Shown: positions 11,861 through 24,149, counted from the stretch's first letter. The stretch is 64,000 nucleotides of DNA from Euonymus europaeus (GCA_963580455.1 OY756967.1:3680501-3744500); one strand, 5' to 3'. Numbers and translations: made by a program. Notes: generated from the sequence alone by a model not told the origin.

Positions 11861-13300
11861 TGAGTTATTTTGAACGCATCCAAATTATTGAATTTATCAA
11901 AGCTCAACTATGCCCTCAAATTGGGCATTGGACTGTAATATTAAATGTATCATTTAGAAAAATTTCAAGTAGAAATGGCATAGGTTTTGATGTAGAATTT
12001 TGGACTGTAATATTATAGTGATGAGAATGTGGCTCCGAGAGTTCGAGTAGTATCTTAGAAGATGTTCATTTGAATGATGAACTCAAATTTGAGACTAGCG
12101 ATAAAGACATGTGTATGCTTTTCATGATTGGTGTTATGAATTTGCTTTGATGTGATAAACATGCTCTATTAATGAGATGATAGACATCGGAATTTCTTCT
12201 CTAGTTGATATGGCTTATAGTAATATTAACAATATTATATTGAATGATTAGTAATTCAATTAAATTTTACATTGACTTTTGTTCATAATGAAATTTTAGG
12301 CTTCATTTTTTTTTGGCATTACGGAATTTAATGTGATAAACCCGCTCTATTATTGAGCGGATACTTGAATGACAAGGTTTCTTATTGGATTAGTGTGACT
12401 AACAATAATATTAACATTCAAATTCAATACTGTCATTTGATATCAACCATTCATTTAGTGAGATCCGACATGCAACTTGTTAGAAAATAAAATAAAATAA
12501 AATAAATATCGTATTATAAACACACATAAAAAATCATGCAATTACATTACCCTATTCTTCTCTTTTTTTTACCTTTGTTGCTTCATTTACCAAATGGTCC
12601 CTTAGGTTGCCCATATATATAAATAGGTGAGTTGTTTTGAACGCATCCAAATTATAAAATTTATGACAAAGCTCAAATATATTCTCTAAAATCATTGGAT
12701 TATAATGTTAATGGTATTGTTTAGAATAATTTCAAGTCGAAGTGTCATAGTGACTGCTGCCATTATCCTTAGCTTGGATAATGTAATGTCCCTGGCTTGG
12801 ATAGTGGAACATTGAGAGCGGTGACTCTGAGAGCTTGAGTGACATCTTATAAGATAATTCATTTGGATGAGAGCTCAAATCTAACGCTAACGATAATGAT
12901 ATCTTATACGTTTTTTATGCTTGACTGACTTCTTGGATAATATTGGCTACCAGAACTTATACGATGATGAACGAGATGCACTCAATAGCATATCTCAGTA
13001 AGTATTATTGACAAATTTTTTTAGTCATTGTTATTCTTTATTTTTATTTATATTTTTTTGTGCAAAATTCTCATGACTTAGGTTCTCTAGTTCTCATGAG
13101 TTCACATGTACCATAAAAAATGTGAAGGTTATTGGCCATAGATTTTAGATGACGAAGCACATAAGTGGCACCAAGTCTTTAATTTCATGACAGACATTGA
13201 TACTTGGACATCAAGGTTTTTTTTGTTTGGTATGACTAATAATAATATTATATTGACCACTCAAATTCAATATTGCTCTTTGATATCGACCATTTATATT

Positions 13301-14399
13301 TATGACCGCCTATGTGTTACACAATTATAGACTCAAATTGTCTTGAGTGATAGTGAGTACAATACTTTTGATACAACTGAGATAAAAATGTTTGTCTCAT
13401 TTTTTTTATCCAATTCTCGTGTAAGAATGAATGAAGTTCATTCTATGCTCTGGTTGAAGATGAGCTGAATATCATTTGTCTCATTGTCTTGTTGGCTTTG
13501 ATGGGCTTGTCTTTAAGTCTTGCCAAATATTGGGTAATTGGGCTTCAAACTATGTCTTGTACTTGGGCTTCAGGTCTTGGCAAATATTGGGTAATTGGGC
13601 TTCAAACTATGTCTTGTAATTGAGCTTCAGTTCTGCCTCTTATGATTAGTTTTTCCAAATGATTAAAACGGGAGTTGTTGCTGTTAAGCATTGATGGTTG
13701 ACAAACATGATTGTTGTCTTTAACAACGGTGATATGCTTGTTTTGTAGTGTATCTTCTTAGAAATAATATTGATGAGACTTTAACTCTCTTCTTCTTCCT
13801 TCTTACCTTTTCTCCTCTCTTGCGGTCTTGCCTTTACTAAACTTCCAAGTGTTACACAAGCTTTATCGTCTTTTACACACTCGGTTTCTTAGAATTTTCA
13901 TCATGACAAACTTGGGTGATCAACAATTATTGATTAATGATAATGAAGTTACAGCACAAGGCTATGAAATTATTCATTGAGTTGGCTCCGACAATGCTGC
14001 GATTCTTGCAAAGGTAATGGACTCTAAGTAGTAGAAGCAGAGTTTGAAGGAAGAGATTTGGCTGTGGAGTTCATTCTCACATTTGCTGCTAGATTTGGAA
14101 GTGTTTACATGCACATTAGTACTAAAACACACATATCAAGTAAGTCATACACCTCAAAAAGAATCTAAGGCATGGGCGACGTGCATATCATGTAAATCTT
14201 AGTCACCAGCAAGAAGATTAATAAAATTATGAAGACCAATCTCTAAGTCCAGAATAATCTTGTAAGAGCCTATAAATGGGAAATGGGTTCTAAATTTCTA
14301 TCTTATCTCCATTTTGCAAACAAATAAATTTACTACGGCTCCCAACCACTATTGTTGTATCATCTGAAAATAAATGTATAATGCAGAACATCCATTCGT
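13301..14399. other. Non-genic stretch with a 57 bp tandem duplication
   Basis: Holds a clean tandem duplication (13524-13580 and 13581-13637, period 57) around CAAATATTGGGTAATTGGGC. The surroundings look retroelement-derived, but I could not define termini or a target duplication. No intact coding region is visible. Confidence 0.5.
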
Positions 14400-14523
14400 A
14401 CCTAAGGTTCATCTTCTTAGGGTATGTAGGTCATTTCATAACATTCATTTTGTGTTGAGAACAAATGGACGTGTATGGTTGGATGTTGATGGCAAGTATA
14501 GACCAAGGGTTCGTGGTGGTTAC

Positions 14524-14906
14524 TGTGGAGCGTAAAAGCAAGATGTCATGTGGCTACAGAGAGGCGGTGGACACCTGGAGGCTGGACTTGGCACAAGACG
14601 TGTTGAGAGCGTGATACATAACTTGAATAACCTCATCCCGCATTTGGTCAAAATTCAAATTGGGATTGCACACATGATACAAGGAGAGGACGCAGGAGAG
14701 CGGTTACTTGATTGTACTATAAATAATTAATATCACTTTAATCATTTGGTGAATAATAAGAAATATATACTCTACCCGTGGACATAGGCATTCTTGCCGA
14801 ACCACGTAAATTCTTTGCGTGCTTTTCCTTTCTAATAATTTAATTCCTTAATTGTGCGCATACAACCCAGGAAGCCATAACGTCGGTGCGAGTTTTTGCA
14901 TCAACA
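14524..14906. mobile_element. 383 bp solo LTR (copia-type) in the YTH pseudogene
   Basis: Starts TGTGGAGCGT and ends TTGCATCAACA, flanked by perfect 5 bp duplications GTTAC (14519-14523 and 14907-14911). Excision rejoins the coding frame GGTGGTTAC/TTTGGGTAT, as expected for the ECT family. Internal CCCGTGGACATAGGCATT and GAACCACGTAAATTC blocks are familiar from Ty1/copia LTRs. Short open frames here are LTR artefacts. Confidence 0.9.
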
Positions 14907-15128
14907 GTTACTTTGGGTATGGCAATGTGAATGCAAATGGATTGAATGAGCTTAACAAAGGACCTAGAGCCAAGAGTTCCAATAACCAAAAAGTTTTTGC
15001 ACCAAATGCCATAGCAGTAAAGGGCAGAATGTGCCCATAAATGCATCTAATGTCGAGGAGAACGAAAATGCTTATGCAGCTTCGAACAAGGAACCATGTA
15101 ACAATGCAGATTTTCCTGTGGATTATAG

Positions 15129-15747
15129 TGTTGGATTTGAATGTTCAACAACTTTTCAAAAGATAATGGAAGACAATCAAAAAATAGTGGAGGAAATTGT
15201 GGATGATTTTAGGGGTTAGTGGTGCACTATCATAATGGGAAACATAGTGGATGATTTTAGGGGTTAGTGGTGCACTATCATAAAAGATGGAGTATTTTTT
15301 AGTTTCTATTAGGTTATGAATAGAGCTCTCCCAAAGCTTGTATGGAGATTGAATTTGAAGCAAAAATTCTTTTCATCTTGCTCCCAATTTTCTTACTAAA
15401 AACTCTATTCTCTTGCTTCTATTTCATTTCACATCTTTGAGAGTACAAGTTCGATTTTGATTCGTAAGTATCGTTTGTTTAGAAGTGTCTCTAACAAACG
15501 GTGAAGGAGTGTTGTATCTTGGGAGGTGTTCGTCCAAGGAAAGCTAAGACATCCGTGGCTGAACGTAAATCACCTTAAAGAGATTCGGCTTTGTCGTGCC
15601 TCACTCCATCAATTCTTCATATTCATCATTCTACCTCTATTTGGTATTTGATATTTACTTACTTGGTTATAATTTATTTACATGTTTCTATATTATATCA
15701 TTACAATTAAATAAAGCATGTGATGATTTGTCTAATATTTTCCAACA
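15129..15747. mobile_element. 619 bp solo LTR (copia-type) in the YTH-domain exon
   Basis: Starts TGTTGGATTTG and ends TTTTCCAACA (inverted TGTTGG/CCAACA termini), flanked by perfect 5 bp duplications TATAG (15124-15128 and 15748-15752). Removal restores GATTATAGTGATGCT (DYSDA) of the YTH domain. Contains an internal tandem duplication of about 50 bp (about 15199-15285) around GATGATTTTAGGGGTTAGTG. Confidence 0.92.
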
Positions 15748-17400
15748 TATAGTGATGCTAAGTTCTTCATAATCAAGTCCTACAGTGAGGATGATGTCCA
15801 CAAGAGCATCAAATATAATGTCTGGGCGGCCAGTACGCCCAATGGAAATAAGAAGCTTGATGATGCTGCTTACTAGAAGTCTCAGCAGAACTCTGGTGGC
15901 TGCCCTATATTTCTTTTCTTCTCGGTGAGCATAGCTTATTAATGGATCTGATTGTTTTATGCTTTACTTCTAATCTTGGCCTTTGTTGTTGTTGTTTTAA
16001 TATCTCGTGTAGGTAAATACCAGTGGGCAATTTGTTGGTCTTGCTGAGATGGTGGGGCTGCTTGATTTTAACAAGGATGTAGAGTATTGGCAACAAGACA
16101 GGTGAACGGGTTGTTTTGCTGTGAAGTGGCATATCGTGAAGGATGTGCCAAACAGTTTATTGAAGCACATCACCCTTGAAAACAATGAAAATAAGCCCGT
16201 TACTAATAGCCGAGACACTCAAGAGGTAATCATGATTACTGAAGTTATTTTTTGTTTTTCCCCTCGTTTCCAGTATTAACAGCAGATTTGTTTCTTTTGT
16301 GTAGGTCGAGTTGGAACATCGGCTTAAAATGATAAAAATATTTAAGACCATTCCAGTAAAACATGCATTTTAGATGATTTTACCTTCGACAGAAGACGAT
16401 ACAGGAGAAGAAGACTAAGCAACAGCAGTTTCAGAAAAAGGTAATAAATTATTCATTAATAATAAACATCGTTAATATGCTCTGGTATTCCACTTGACAA
16501 TGGTTGCCCACTTGCCCATGAGGCCCTGACAAGGCTTTACGGAGGCTTTTTGGATTTAATCTGATTGTTATCCTTTCAACTTACGTATGCAGGTCTGGGA
16601 AGGCAAAGCCAGTCAAGAAAAGAAAGATGAGGCAAATGATTCTCAGAAACCATTGGAGGCTGTGTTAGATGTGAGAAAAGATACTTCTACTATTGCTCAG
16701 CCAAATGGAGAGGTGAGCATTCTGAGAATGGCTCAATTGCTAAAGCTGGGGATGGCTTAGAGGTTGGCAAACCAGTTTTGTCAGAGACGAAGTGGCCAAT
16801 GGTGTTGCAAATGGTTGTTAGTTTTTGCTTTGAATGACGGCTGTCCAAGGTCTTGAAGATTTCATACGACTTCCTGCACAAGGCGTAATTCTGCTGGCAA
16901 TCCTCATGAAGATATGGGCTGCTGTCTTGGATCTATGCTTTTGCTGTGGAGTGTCCCTGACTTGTAGAGAGATGAAAGCAAAATCAATATGTTTTTGTTT
17001 TGTTTTTTTTCCGTACTCATTTGCTTTTCGTTCACCAATTTCTTGTATTTTTTCAGCATATGATACCTTTAAAGGCTTTAACAATTTGTTTCGAGGGAAA
17101 CGAAATAAACAAAAGGGGGTCAATATAGATGCTGAGCTAAAAGGCACGTGTTGACTTGACACTGACAAATTAAGACCTCTTTTTTTTTTAATATAAATAA
17201 GATTTGATTTGGATAGACATGGTATATAGGAGAGTGGTTGTAATCATTGTAGAGTGAAATGTGTGTTTTAATTGAGTCTCAATTATTTATTTATATCAAC
17301 TTTATCTTTTATTTTATCGTATTTTGATGATTGTGATTTTAAAATAGATCACATTTCAACATGCAAGGATTGCATAAACATCCATACGGGTATATTGGTG

Positions 17401-17760
17401 AGAGCACATGGTGTTTTTGTTAAGGTGGGGATAATGTATGAGAATTTGTATTTTTATTGATATGACTGTATTGAAAGATATATTTTATTAATGTGATTGA
17501 ATATATTACTTAATTTTTTTCAAAAGATGTGGAACAATATATTGATTTTGATGTAATTTTGTTGATGAATTAAATAGTGATTCTCTTGTCAGTAGGGAAA
17601 GGAAAATTTGTATATAGATTTATGTTTTTACTGATATAATTATATATTAAGATATGTATTTTAATGATATAAATAAATATGTGAATTTTTTTATGATATA
17701 AGTGAGACTCAATTTTAATTTTAACGAGGGAGGAGATTTATAGAAAATTGCATGTGCTCT
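17401..17760. mobile_element. 360 bp MITE, AGAGCACATG family, copy 1
   Basis: Bounded by inverted AGAGCACATG and CATGTGCTCT. Its reverse complement resembles the element at 51557-51935 along its length (GAGTCTCACTT, ATAAAAAAATTCACATA). No target duplication is obvious. The rest of 16822-18390 is AT-rich spacer plus the ECT 3'UTR remnant. Confidence 0.6.
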
Positions 17761-18390
17761 AAATCAAGGGAGGAGTGGCTGACCGCGACATTCAACTGAA
17801 TTTAATGATTTTTTTTTCCTCCGAAATAAAAATTAAATTTGATGTGGCGTGATAAATTTTTATTGGAAGACGAATATTTTGAATATTCGATCTTTCGGTT
17901 GTCAAATGCAGTTGATTCAAAAGTCCGGCTACAACCCATTAACACATAAAAAAAAACCACTTAAAAAATGATTTTTTTATGCAAAAAAATAAAATGAATT
18001 TCTATTTGTTTTATAAGTTGTTTATATAATGAGAACTTTGATTTCAAGCATTTTAACAGCGTTTGTATGTGTCTATATAAACCAAAAGATAAGTCTTTAA
18101 GCAAAATTTGGATGGCTTTCCTAACTTTGCATTCCAAGGAGGACAAGGAACCTCATGCTGACTTGTCAAGATCAGGAACAAAGGAAGGAAGACCCATAAA
18201 TAATCCTATCAATATTATTTTGGAAATAACGAATGTGAGTCTTTGATACAATTATCTATTAATAAATTGGTAGTCTGTTGGGCAGTGTGTGCACGGGGAA
18301 AAACAACCAGACAGATCTCTGAAACTCACCAAACTGTATACACAGCAGTAGATATATATCTATCTCTTCAATCTGAATAGGAAGATAGAG

Positions 18391-21300
18391 ATGGCAGCCA
18401 AATTAAGAAGATGTGGGAGGGGGTTGGCTCCTTTGTTATGGAGGAGGGAATTATCAAATGCTTCCAGCTCTACCATGATACAACAAGAACAACAACAAAG
18501 TGGGAAGTCCATGAACCTCTACTCTGCCATCAATCAAGCTCTGCATATCGTCTTGGAGACTGATCCTCGGTATCCTTTCTCAAAAACCCATTTCGTATTT
18601 TGATCTAATTTCTATTCGGTTCCTCTGTGATTTGATTTTTGATTGAGATTGTATTTGGGTCAGTGGTCCGGTATTTCTAGAGAGCAGGTGTTTCCTTCAT
18701 AGTTCACTGTCAGCCTAATTTTTGTGATTGTTTTAGCTCCGTGAGTTTTCTGTGCATATATAAGACTGCATATATATATGTGTCTGCCCCGGTTCATGTG
18801 ACACAGATGAAGTAAAATGAAAATAAAATGTGTGAAGAATGTTCAGCTTGAGGTCGTCAATGGACCATTAAAATACAGTTTGGGTGTGTGTTGCGACTTC
18901 TAGTTGGGTAATCATATTGTTTCAATAGCTGTTTACGTCATCATTGATGAGTGTTGTCATCTTGAGTGTTGACAGACAATGCAATAAACTGCCTATTTGA
19001 TCTTGTTGCTTATTTTCATTCCAGCGCGTATGTATTTGGAGAAGATGTGAGCTTCGGTGGAGTCTTTCGTTGTACAACAGGATTAGCAGATCGATTTGGT
19101 AAAAATAGGGTCTTTAATACGCCTCTTTGTGAGCAGGTATTTCCGTATTTTACAGCCCTATTCTATTGCTAGCCTCACATTGTTTCATGCATAATGTACA
19201 TCATATCGCGACTATAAATTTAAAAGGGAACTGTTATAGGGGGAAACTGCTTAATGGCTTAGTGCTCTGATTAAATGGGATGGTGTATATACTTATAGTC
19301 TCTCATTTCTCAGTCCTCACTCTTCAGATACATAAAATCCAAACATGAAAGCTGTTGTTTCTTCTTCTATATTGTTGATGTTATGTATTTCATCTCGTTT
19401 TAGTGTTTTTTCCTTTAATAAATTAGTTGATGTTCTTTAAACAAAACATATTGGATGACTATTCCCACTGTCATTTTCTTATACATAGAGATTGCTGGAT
19501 TTGGCATTCTTGTTTCTGTTTAATGTTTTTCCTGTCATAAACTAGTTTTTGTTCTTCAAACAAGAGATCTGATGACTTTCCTACTGCCATCTTCTATGTC
19601 TAGGGAATTGTTGGATTTGGAATTGGTCTGGCCGCAATGGTAAGTTCAACGAATTATTCTATGGCTTGCAAGTTTCTGAATAAACCTGCGCTAGACACAG
19701 TTTTGTTTTCTTATTTTATTTGATGCACTACGAATAACTCCTCCCATAATTGACATTGTAGGGAAATCGGGCTATAGCGGAAATTCAGTTTGCTGATTAC
19801 ATCTTCCCTGCTTTTGATCAGGCAAGTATTTTTCTTTGTGCTAAGGGAAGCTGAATTAAACCTAGCAGCTTGCATATTCTGCTTGATTTGATGAAGGCAG
19901 ACTGTTGCTCACCTTCAGCTCAAGTTAGAATTGATCAAGATCAATTGCTAGACTGCGGCTGATGTTTGACATTGGCTCACTCGGCTTATGCTAATAAATA
20001 TGATGCACATGTAATCCTGGCTGAAGCTCAAGAAACAATTCAACTTGATTTTTTTAATTTTTTTTAAAATGGGCTGGTTTAAAAGATATTAAGGTGAAAC
20101 TCCACCATTCTGAGCTTGGCTATTCAGAGCATGAGTTTGTTACTTTGTTCAAATAAACCAGTGACACGCCAAACTCTAGCAGCTCTGACTTTCATCCACT
20201 CTACAGATTCTTTTCTTCCTAAATTTAGCCTATAAACATGGATTTTTTTTCCTCTGTAGATTGTCAATGAAGCGGCGAAGTTCAGATACCGAAGTGGGAA
20301 TCAATTCAATTGTGGAGGTAAATAACATCATTTTTTGTATGTATCCTATTCCTAATTTATTTTTATTTTTCTCTCTTTCTTCTGGCTGATCTATTTTATT
20401 CTCTCGTATCTTCCTCCTTGACGAGGTTACATGTATTTTGCAGGATTAACTATTAGGGCTCCTTATGGAGCTGTGGAACACGGTGGACATTATCACTCTC
20501 AATCACCTGAAGCTTTCTTTTGTCATGTTCCTGGTATCAAAGTACACTTCCTTCCTTCCATGACCCTGGTTCACCCTTCTCTCTTTTTAGGCTTCATTCC
20601 CTTGTCTGTTACAGAAGATAACCAAGAAGCCGAGTATAATCGTAGGAACCTCTAAAAATAATATGTCTGCAATCATAGACTTTTGTAGGATGAAGCATCT
20701 GAAATTGTACCGCATCTATACTCCTATAATAATCTGAGAGATGTCCATAATTTTTGATAGAAAATTTAGATGACAAAATTATTATTTTTTTAGAAATAAG
20801 GGATACTACATTAGCATTCATGGTATGAATGGGTAACAAACATGTTGAATGTCAGAGTATTAGAGAATATAGACCTTTTGTCATAAAATCAGTTGATATA
20901 AGCCACCAAAAGTATATGCTTGTGTTCGATTCTCATTGCGTGTGTGTGTGGTGGTGGTGTGGGTCTGTGACATCATATTTGATGTTCATGTTGATTTTTG
21001 TGTCTAGAATTTTTGATTTTGTAGTTGGTTCTTAGCAAGTCAGCTGAACTTTAGAGCTCTCTTCTTTTGAAGTATAGGTGGTCATCCCTCGTAGCCCTCG
21101 GGAAGCAAAAGGATTACTATTGTCATGTATACGTGATCCTAACCCTGTTGTGTTCTTTGAACCAAAGGTGCTGCATACTTTCTCCTAATCAAGTGACTAA
21201 TTCAAATACAATTTTTCAATTGAAATATCTTGAAATTAAAATTATAAAAATATGTTGTACTTTCAGTTGCTATATCGTAAGGCAGTGGAAGAGGTTCCAG

Positions 21301-22981
21301 AGGATGATTATATGTTGCCTTTATCTGAGGCAGAGGTACGTTATTCACAATTTTGGCACACACCAAGTATTATAGATCTGAAGAAACTAACAAATGAACT
21401 ACTCAGGTGATTCGAGAAGGTAGTGACATAACCCTCGTTGGTTGGGGAGCACAGCTGTCAATCATGGAGCAGGCCTGTATTGATGCTGAAAAGGTAATTC
21501 GTCTTTCTTGCTACATAAATTTCCTTTTAATCCAACCCGAACTGTGCCAAATTTCTTCATGAAGTGTACACAGTATTTCTTTTCAATCACTATCAAATTA
21601 TTAAAAAATTTGGAAAATGAAGGTTTCTTGTTGTTAACATGTAGTTGTTTTCGGTAAAGCTTGTGAAAATTGGATGTGTAATATATAGTATTTTCCTTTT
21701 ATTGTTCTTTGCACTTAGGGAACATGTAAGCCATTAATTTGACCTTGAGCTGTTACAGGATGGAATTTCTTGTGAGCTCATAGATCTGAAAACTCTTATA
21801 CCCTGGGACAAGGAAACTGTGGAGGCTTCTGTCAGAAAGACGGGACGACTTCTTGTATGTATATTATGTTTGTAGAGACTGTGCATATGTCAAATTGGTT
21901 GGTATAATATCAGTTAACCTTTTGTTATCCTCTTATGTAGATTAGTCATGAAGCTCCAGTGACCGGAGGTTTTGGTGCTGAAATCTCTGCTTCTATTATG
22001 GAACGTTGTTTCTTAAGGGTAATTAACAACTTCCTGATATTTACTTATATATATATATATATTCATTTATTGTTTTTCCTTTTGCTATGAGCAACACATT
22101 ATAATTGGTTTCTTCAGTGCTTTACGTGAAGTGAAAACTTTACTACTTTAGAGATTGAGTTTTGTGGGCATCCTGCTAAACTTCAGTGCTTCACATGTAG
22201 TGGAATTTCAGAAAGTTATGAGGGCTTAACTGTAACGAGCAGAGGTGTAAAGCCCGAAATATGTCAAGCTATTATAGATATCCCCTGAAACATACTTGTG
22301 AGATTTGAAGTCTGTCCAGTGACCAATATGAACAAAAAACTACCTCTGCATCCCAGCTGACATTGATAAGAAAAATGAATTATCATTTTTTTCAATGATG
22401 CATATTTTCAGTACACATATTTAGGTCTTCGACACAGAAGCACGAAAATGGAGTGTACGTCTGTTGTCTGTTGCTATGGGCTAGATCATATTAGCTTTTG
22501 GCTAGATCAGGCCCAAAAGCTTAATACTGAGTTAGGAGTGACTCTTGCAGTTAAGCCACAAAAATGCAAAGCTTTTATTTGTGTTGTTTTTGAAACATCT
22601 GTTGCTTTAGCCTTCTTTTTTCTGAACCGAGGCACACCTCGTTAGGCTGCATTGGTCATCCTGATGCAGAAGTTAAGGATGGTACATAAATGATTTCTTA
22701 CAATGTGCTTTCCATTTTTGTCAGTGGGTTATTTAATTATAAAGAACTCATGTTCTCTGCAGTTAGAAGCACCCGTCGCCAGAATCTGCGGTCTCGACAC
22801 TCCATTCCCTCTTGTTTTTGAACCCTTTTATGTACCAAATAAGAACAAGGTATGCAAGTCAGTTATTCTGCATTCATCGATCATAGTTGAGCATTCTTGT
22901 GAAACTACTGTCTCCCTGAATTTCTTTAATTTTCTTTTGCTGCAGGTATTGGACGGAATCAAGTCGACTGTAAATTATTAA
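18391..22981 (+). CDS. Branched-chain 2-oxoacid dehydrogenase E1 component, beta subunit
   Basis: Mitochondrial E1 beta of the BCKDH complex, which decarboxylates the 2-oxo acids of Val, Leu and Ile. Thirteen exons: 18391-18569, 19025-19136, 19604-19639, 19762-19821, 20260-20317, 20444-20541, 21078-21167, 21267-21335, 21407-21493, 21759-21854, 21941-22018, 22763-22849, 22946-22981; 1,086 nt, 361 residues, all phases consistent. N-terminus [11 protein letters not shown] is a presequence; the body runs from [10 protein letters not shown] to IKSTVNY. Motifs: [51 protein letters not shown]. Odd points: intron 4 is GC-AG (CAG/GCAAGT at 19821/19822); intron 1 has a U12-like donor GTATCCTTTC; Glu160 replaces the Gly usual in GAVGHGG. 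Homologous to Arabidopsis AT1G55510/AT3G13450 (DIN4). Confidence 0.96.
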
Positions 22982-23652
22982 CACATTCCATGCCATGCCT
23001 AGGTCTATTTAGAAGGGTTGGGGGGCTGTGAAATTCTGGTGAGCTCAGAAAAGTTGCTCAATGATCCAGATTGATGATATTACATTAATAAATGTCCAAT
23101 TTTTATAATCCTCTACTTATTAATTTTCCGAGTTATTTGTTACTGAAAATAGACTATTAATAAACCCAATCTCTATCGTCCAGATTCCAGAATAACCATA
23201 TAAAAGGTTCTAATTACAGGCTACAAAACTCTTTCGGAATAACTGAATTTAGTTTGTTCCGGATTAGATAAGTTTGAACGTAACTCAAATTAATTATTGT
23301 CTAATTTATTTATCTTAATATGATTGATTAAATACAATCGAAAATCAAAACTAATTCATCTCCAAGTATACAAATATTTAATAAGCACCTTATATTTTCG
23401 AGCCATAACGTTATATTGTCTGATCCAAACAAGCAATAATTGCACCAATTTTTTTGTCCAATCCAAATTTGTCTAGAGAACACAAAATAGCCGATGTTCT
23501 CCAGTGCCCACAATAACGAAACAATATATATAGGGATCCGAAGAACATCTGGTTATTCAAATGGTTGCCTTCATAAATATTTATTAATATTAATAAAAAT
23601 AATGTTTATAGAGATTAAATCAAGGTAGTAAGAAGTAGGAGGAAACGTATTA

Positions 23653-23744
23653 GGCCTCAGAGATCTTGGTGGATAGAAAAAATCATCAAATGGAACTCAA
23701 TGAATCCCATCAAGAGTAGCAAATATTATCAAACATCACCGGCC
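23653..23744 (-). ncRNA. Box C/D snoRNA with two adjacent 25S rRNA guides
   Basis: Read on minus: GGCC stem, C box GTGATGT, a guide containing AATATTTGCTACT, a D'-like TTGA, C'-like TTGATGAT, a guide containing CCACCAAGATCT directly before the D box CTGA, then GGCC closing the stem. The guides are perfect complements of AGATCTTGGTGG and AGTAGCAAATATT, which lie next to each other in plant 25S rRNA as I remember it. The D' guide would methylate the second A of AGTAGCA, probably the equivalent of yeast 25S Am876; the D guide points to the C of AGATC. About 92 nt, typical for the class. Confidence 0.8.
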
Positions 23745-23844
23745 CGAAACAACGAAACTCATAAACCCTAATTTCAACATTCAATCACAGTTACATGGAA
23801 AAGCTACACGGCACAAGAAATTCAGAGAGAAGATTGAGGACACG

Positions 23845-23927
23845 ATGAGTCAGAAGTAGCGGGTTGTGACATCATATTTTGAATAAATCAATGGGAATCC
23901 GTCTGATTTACATCATCATACACGACC
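23845..23927 (-). ncRNA. Candidate second box C/D snoRNA
   Basis: Read on minus: C box ATGATGA (23919-23913), a middle TATGATGTC resembling C', and D box CTGA (23853-23850). The segment CAGACGGATTCCC after the C box complements GGGAATCCGNCTG of 25S rRNA with one mismatch. The terminal stem is poor and the D' box weak, so this is tentative. Its place about 100 bp upstream of the better snoRNA, in the same orientation, supports a shared precursor. Confidence 0.4.
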
Positions 23928-24149
23928 ATGCCTCAAAAAATCTCAAACACAGAAATAAAAATTGAAAAACAGCACACAAAGAGTTTAATTTCTAGGAAGG
24001 AATAATGTTCCAGAGCTGAATGTGTATATAAACGTTGCTCCTACCTAACGACAGATTCCTCGATCTATAAAGATCGATAGATGAGTAGCAGTAGAACAGT
24101 GAAAAATCGGCAGCCGTGTCACAAGTCTGTGATTTAGATTTCGAATGCC

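Larger units (their letters stand above)
5731..13300. repeat. Decayed tandem array of 0.7-0.84 kb AT-rich units
   Basis: Landmarks recur in fixed order. TTTAGTGAGATT-type landmarks lie at 5931, 6738, 8754, 12454 and a degraded one near 13296. A GAATTTAC...GAGTTTTAAT landmark lies at 5731, 6548, 7248 and about 12138. Spacings are 807, 817, 700, 842 and, after removing the solo LTR, 738 bp. Further shared blocks contain AACATGTGAG, GCATCCAAATTA and GATAATATTGGCTAC. About 7470-8690 is unrelated to the unit and splits the array. No protein is recognisable. It could be a degenerate satellite or a multiply duplicated transposon fragment. Confidence 0.7.
14400..16821 (+). pseudogene. YTH-domain m6A reader (ECT2/3/4 type), broken
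   Basis: Intact relatives bind N6-methyladenosine in mRNA in the cytoplasm. Recognisable pieces in order: GKYRPRVRGG and GLNELNKGPRA (from about 14455), then the YTH domain in separate exons: about 15105-15924 (less the LTR) with [17 protein letters not shown] and GGCPIF; 16013-16225 with SGQFVGLAEM and [19 protein letters not shown]; 16305-16440; and 16593-16821 ending ANGC-type. Introns with GT-AG ends are retained, so this is not a processed copy. Lesions: single-base frameshift near 15027, TAG at 15874-15876, TGA at 16103-16105 replacing a YTH-domain Trp, a frameshift near 16360, and two solo LTRs in exon sequence. The N-terminal half is not recognisable. Position between CPN60B and BCKDH E1 beta matches ECT4/ECT2 in Arabidopsis. 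Confidence 0.92.

Noticed and set aside
13313..13855. Possible LTR with TGTGTTACACA-type ends
   Set aside because: The 5-mers flanking the proposed ends do not match and no internal signals support it.
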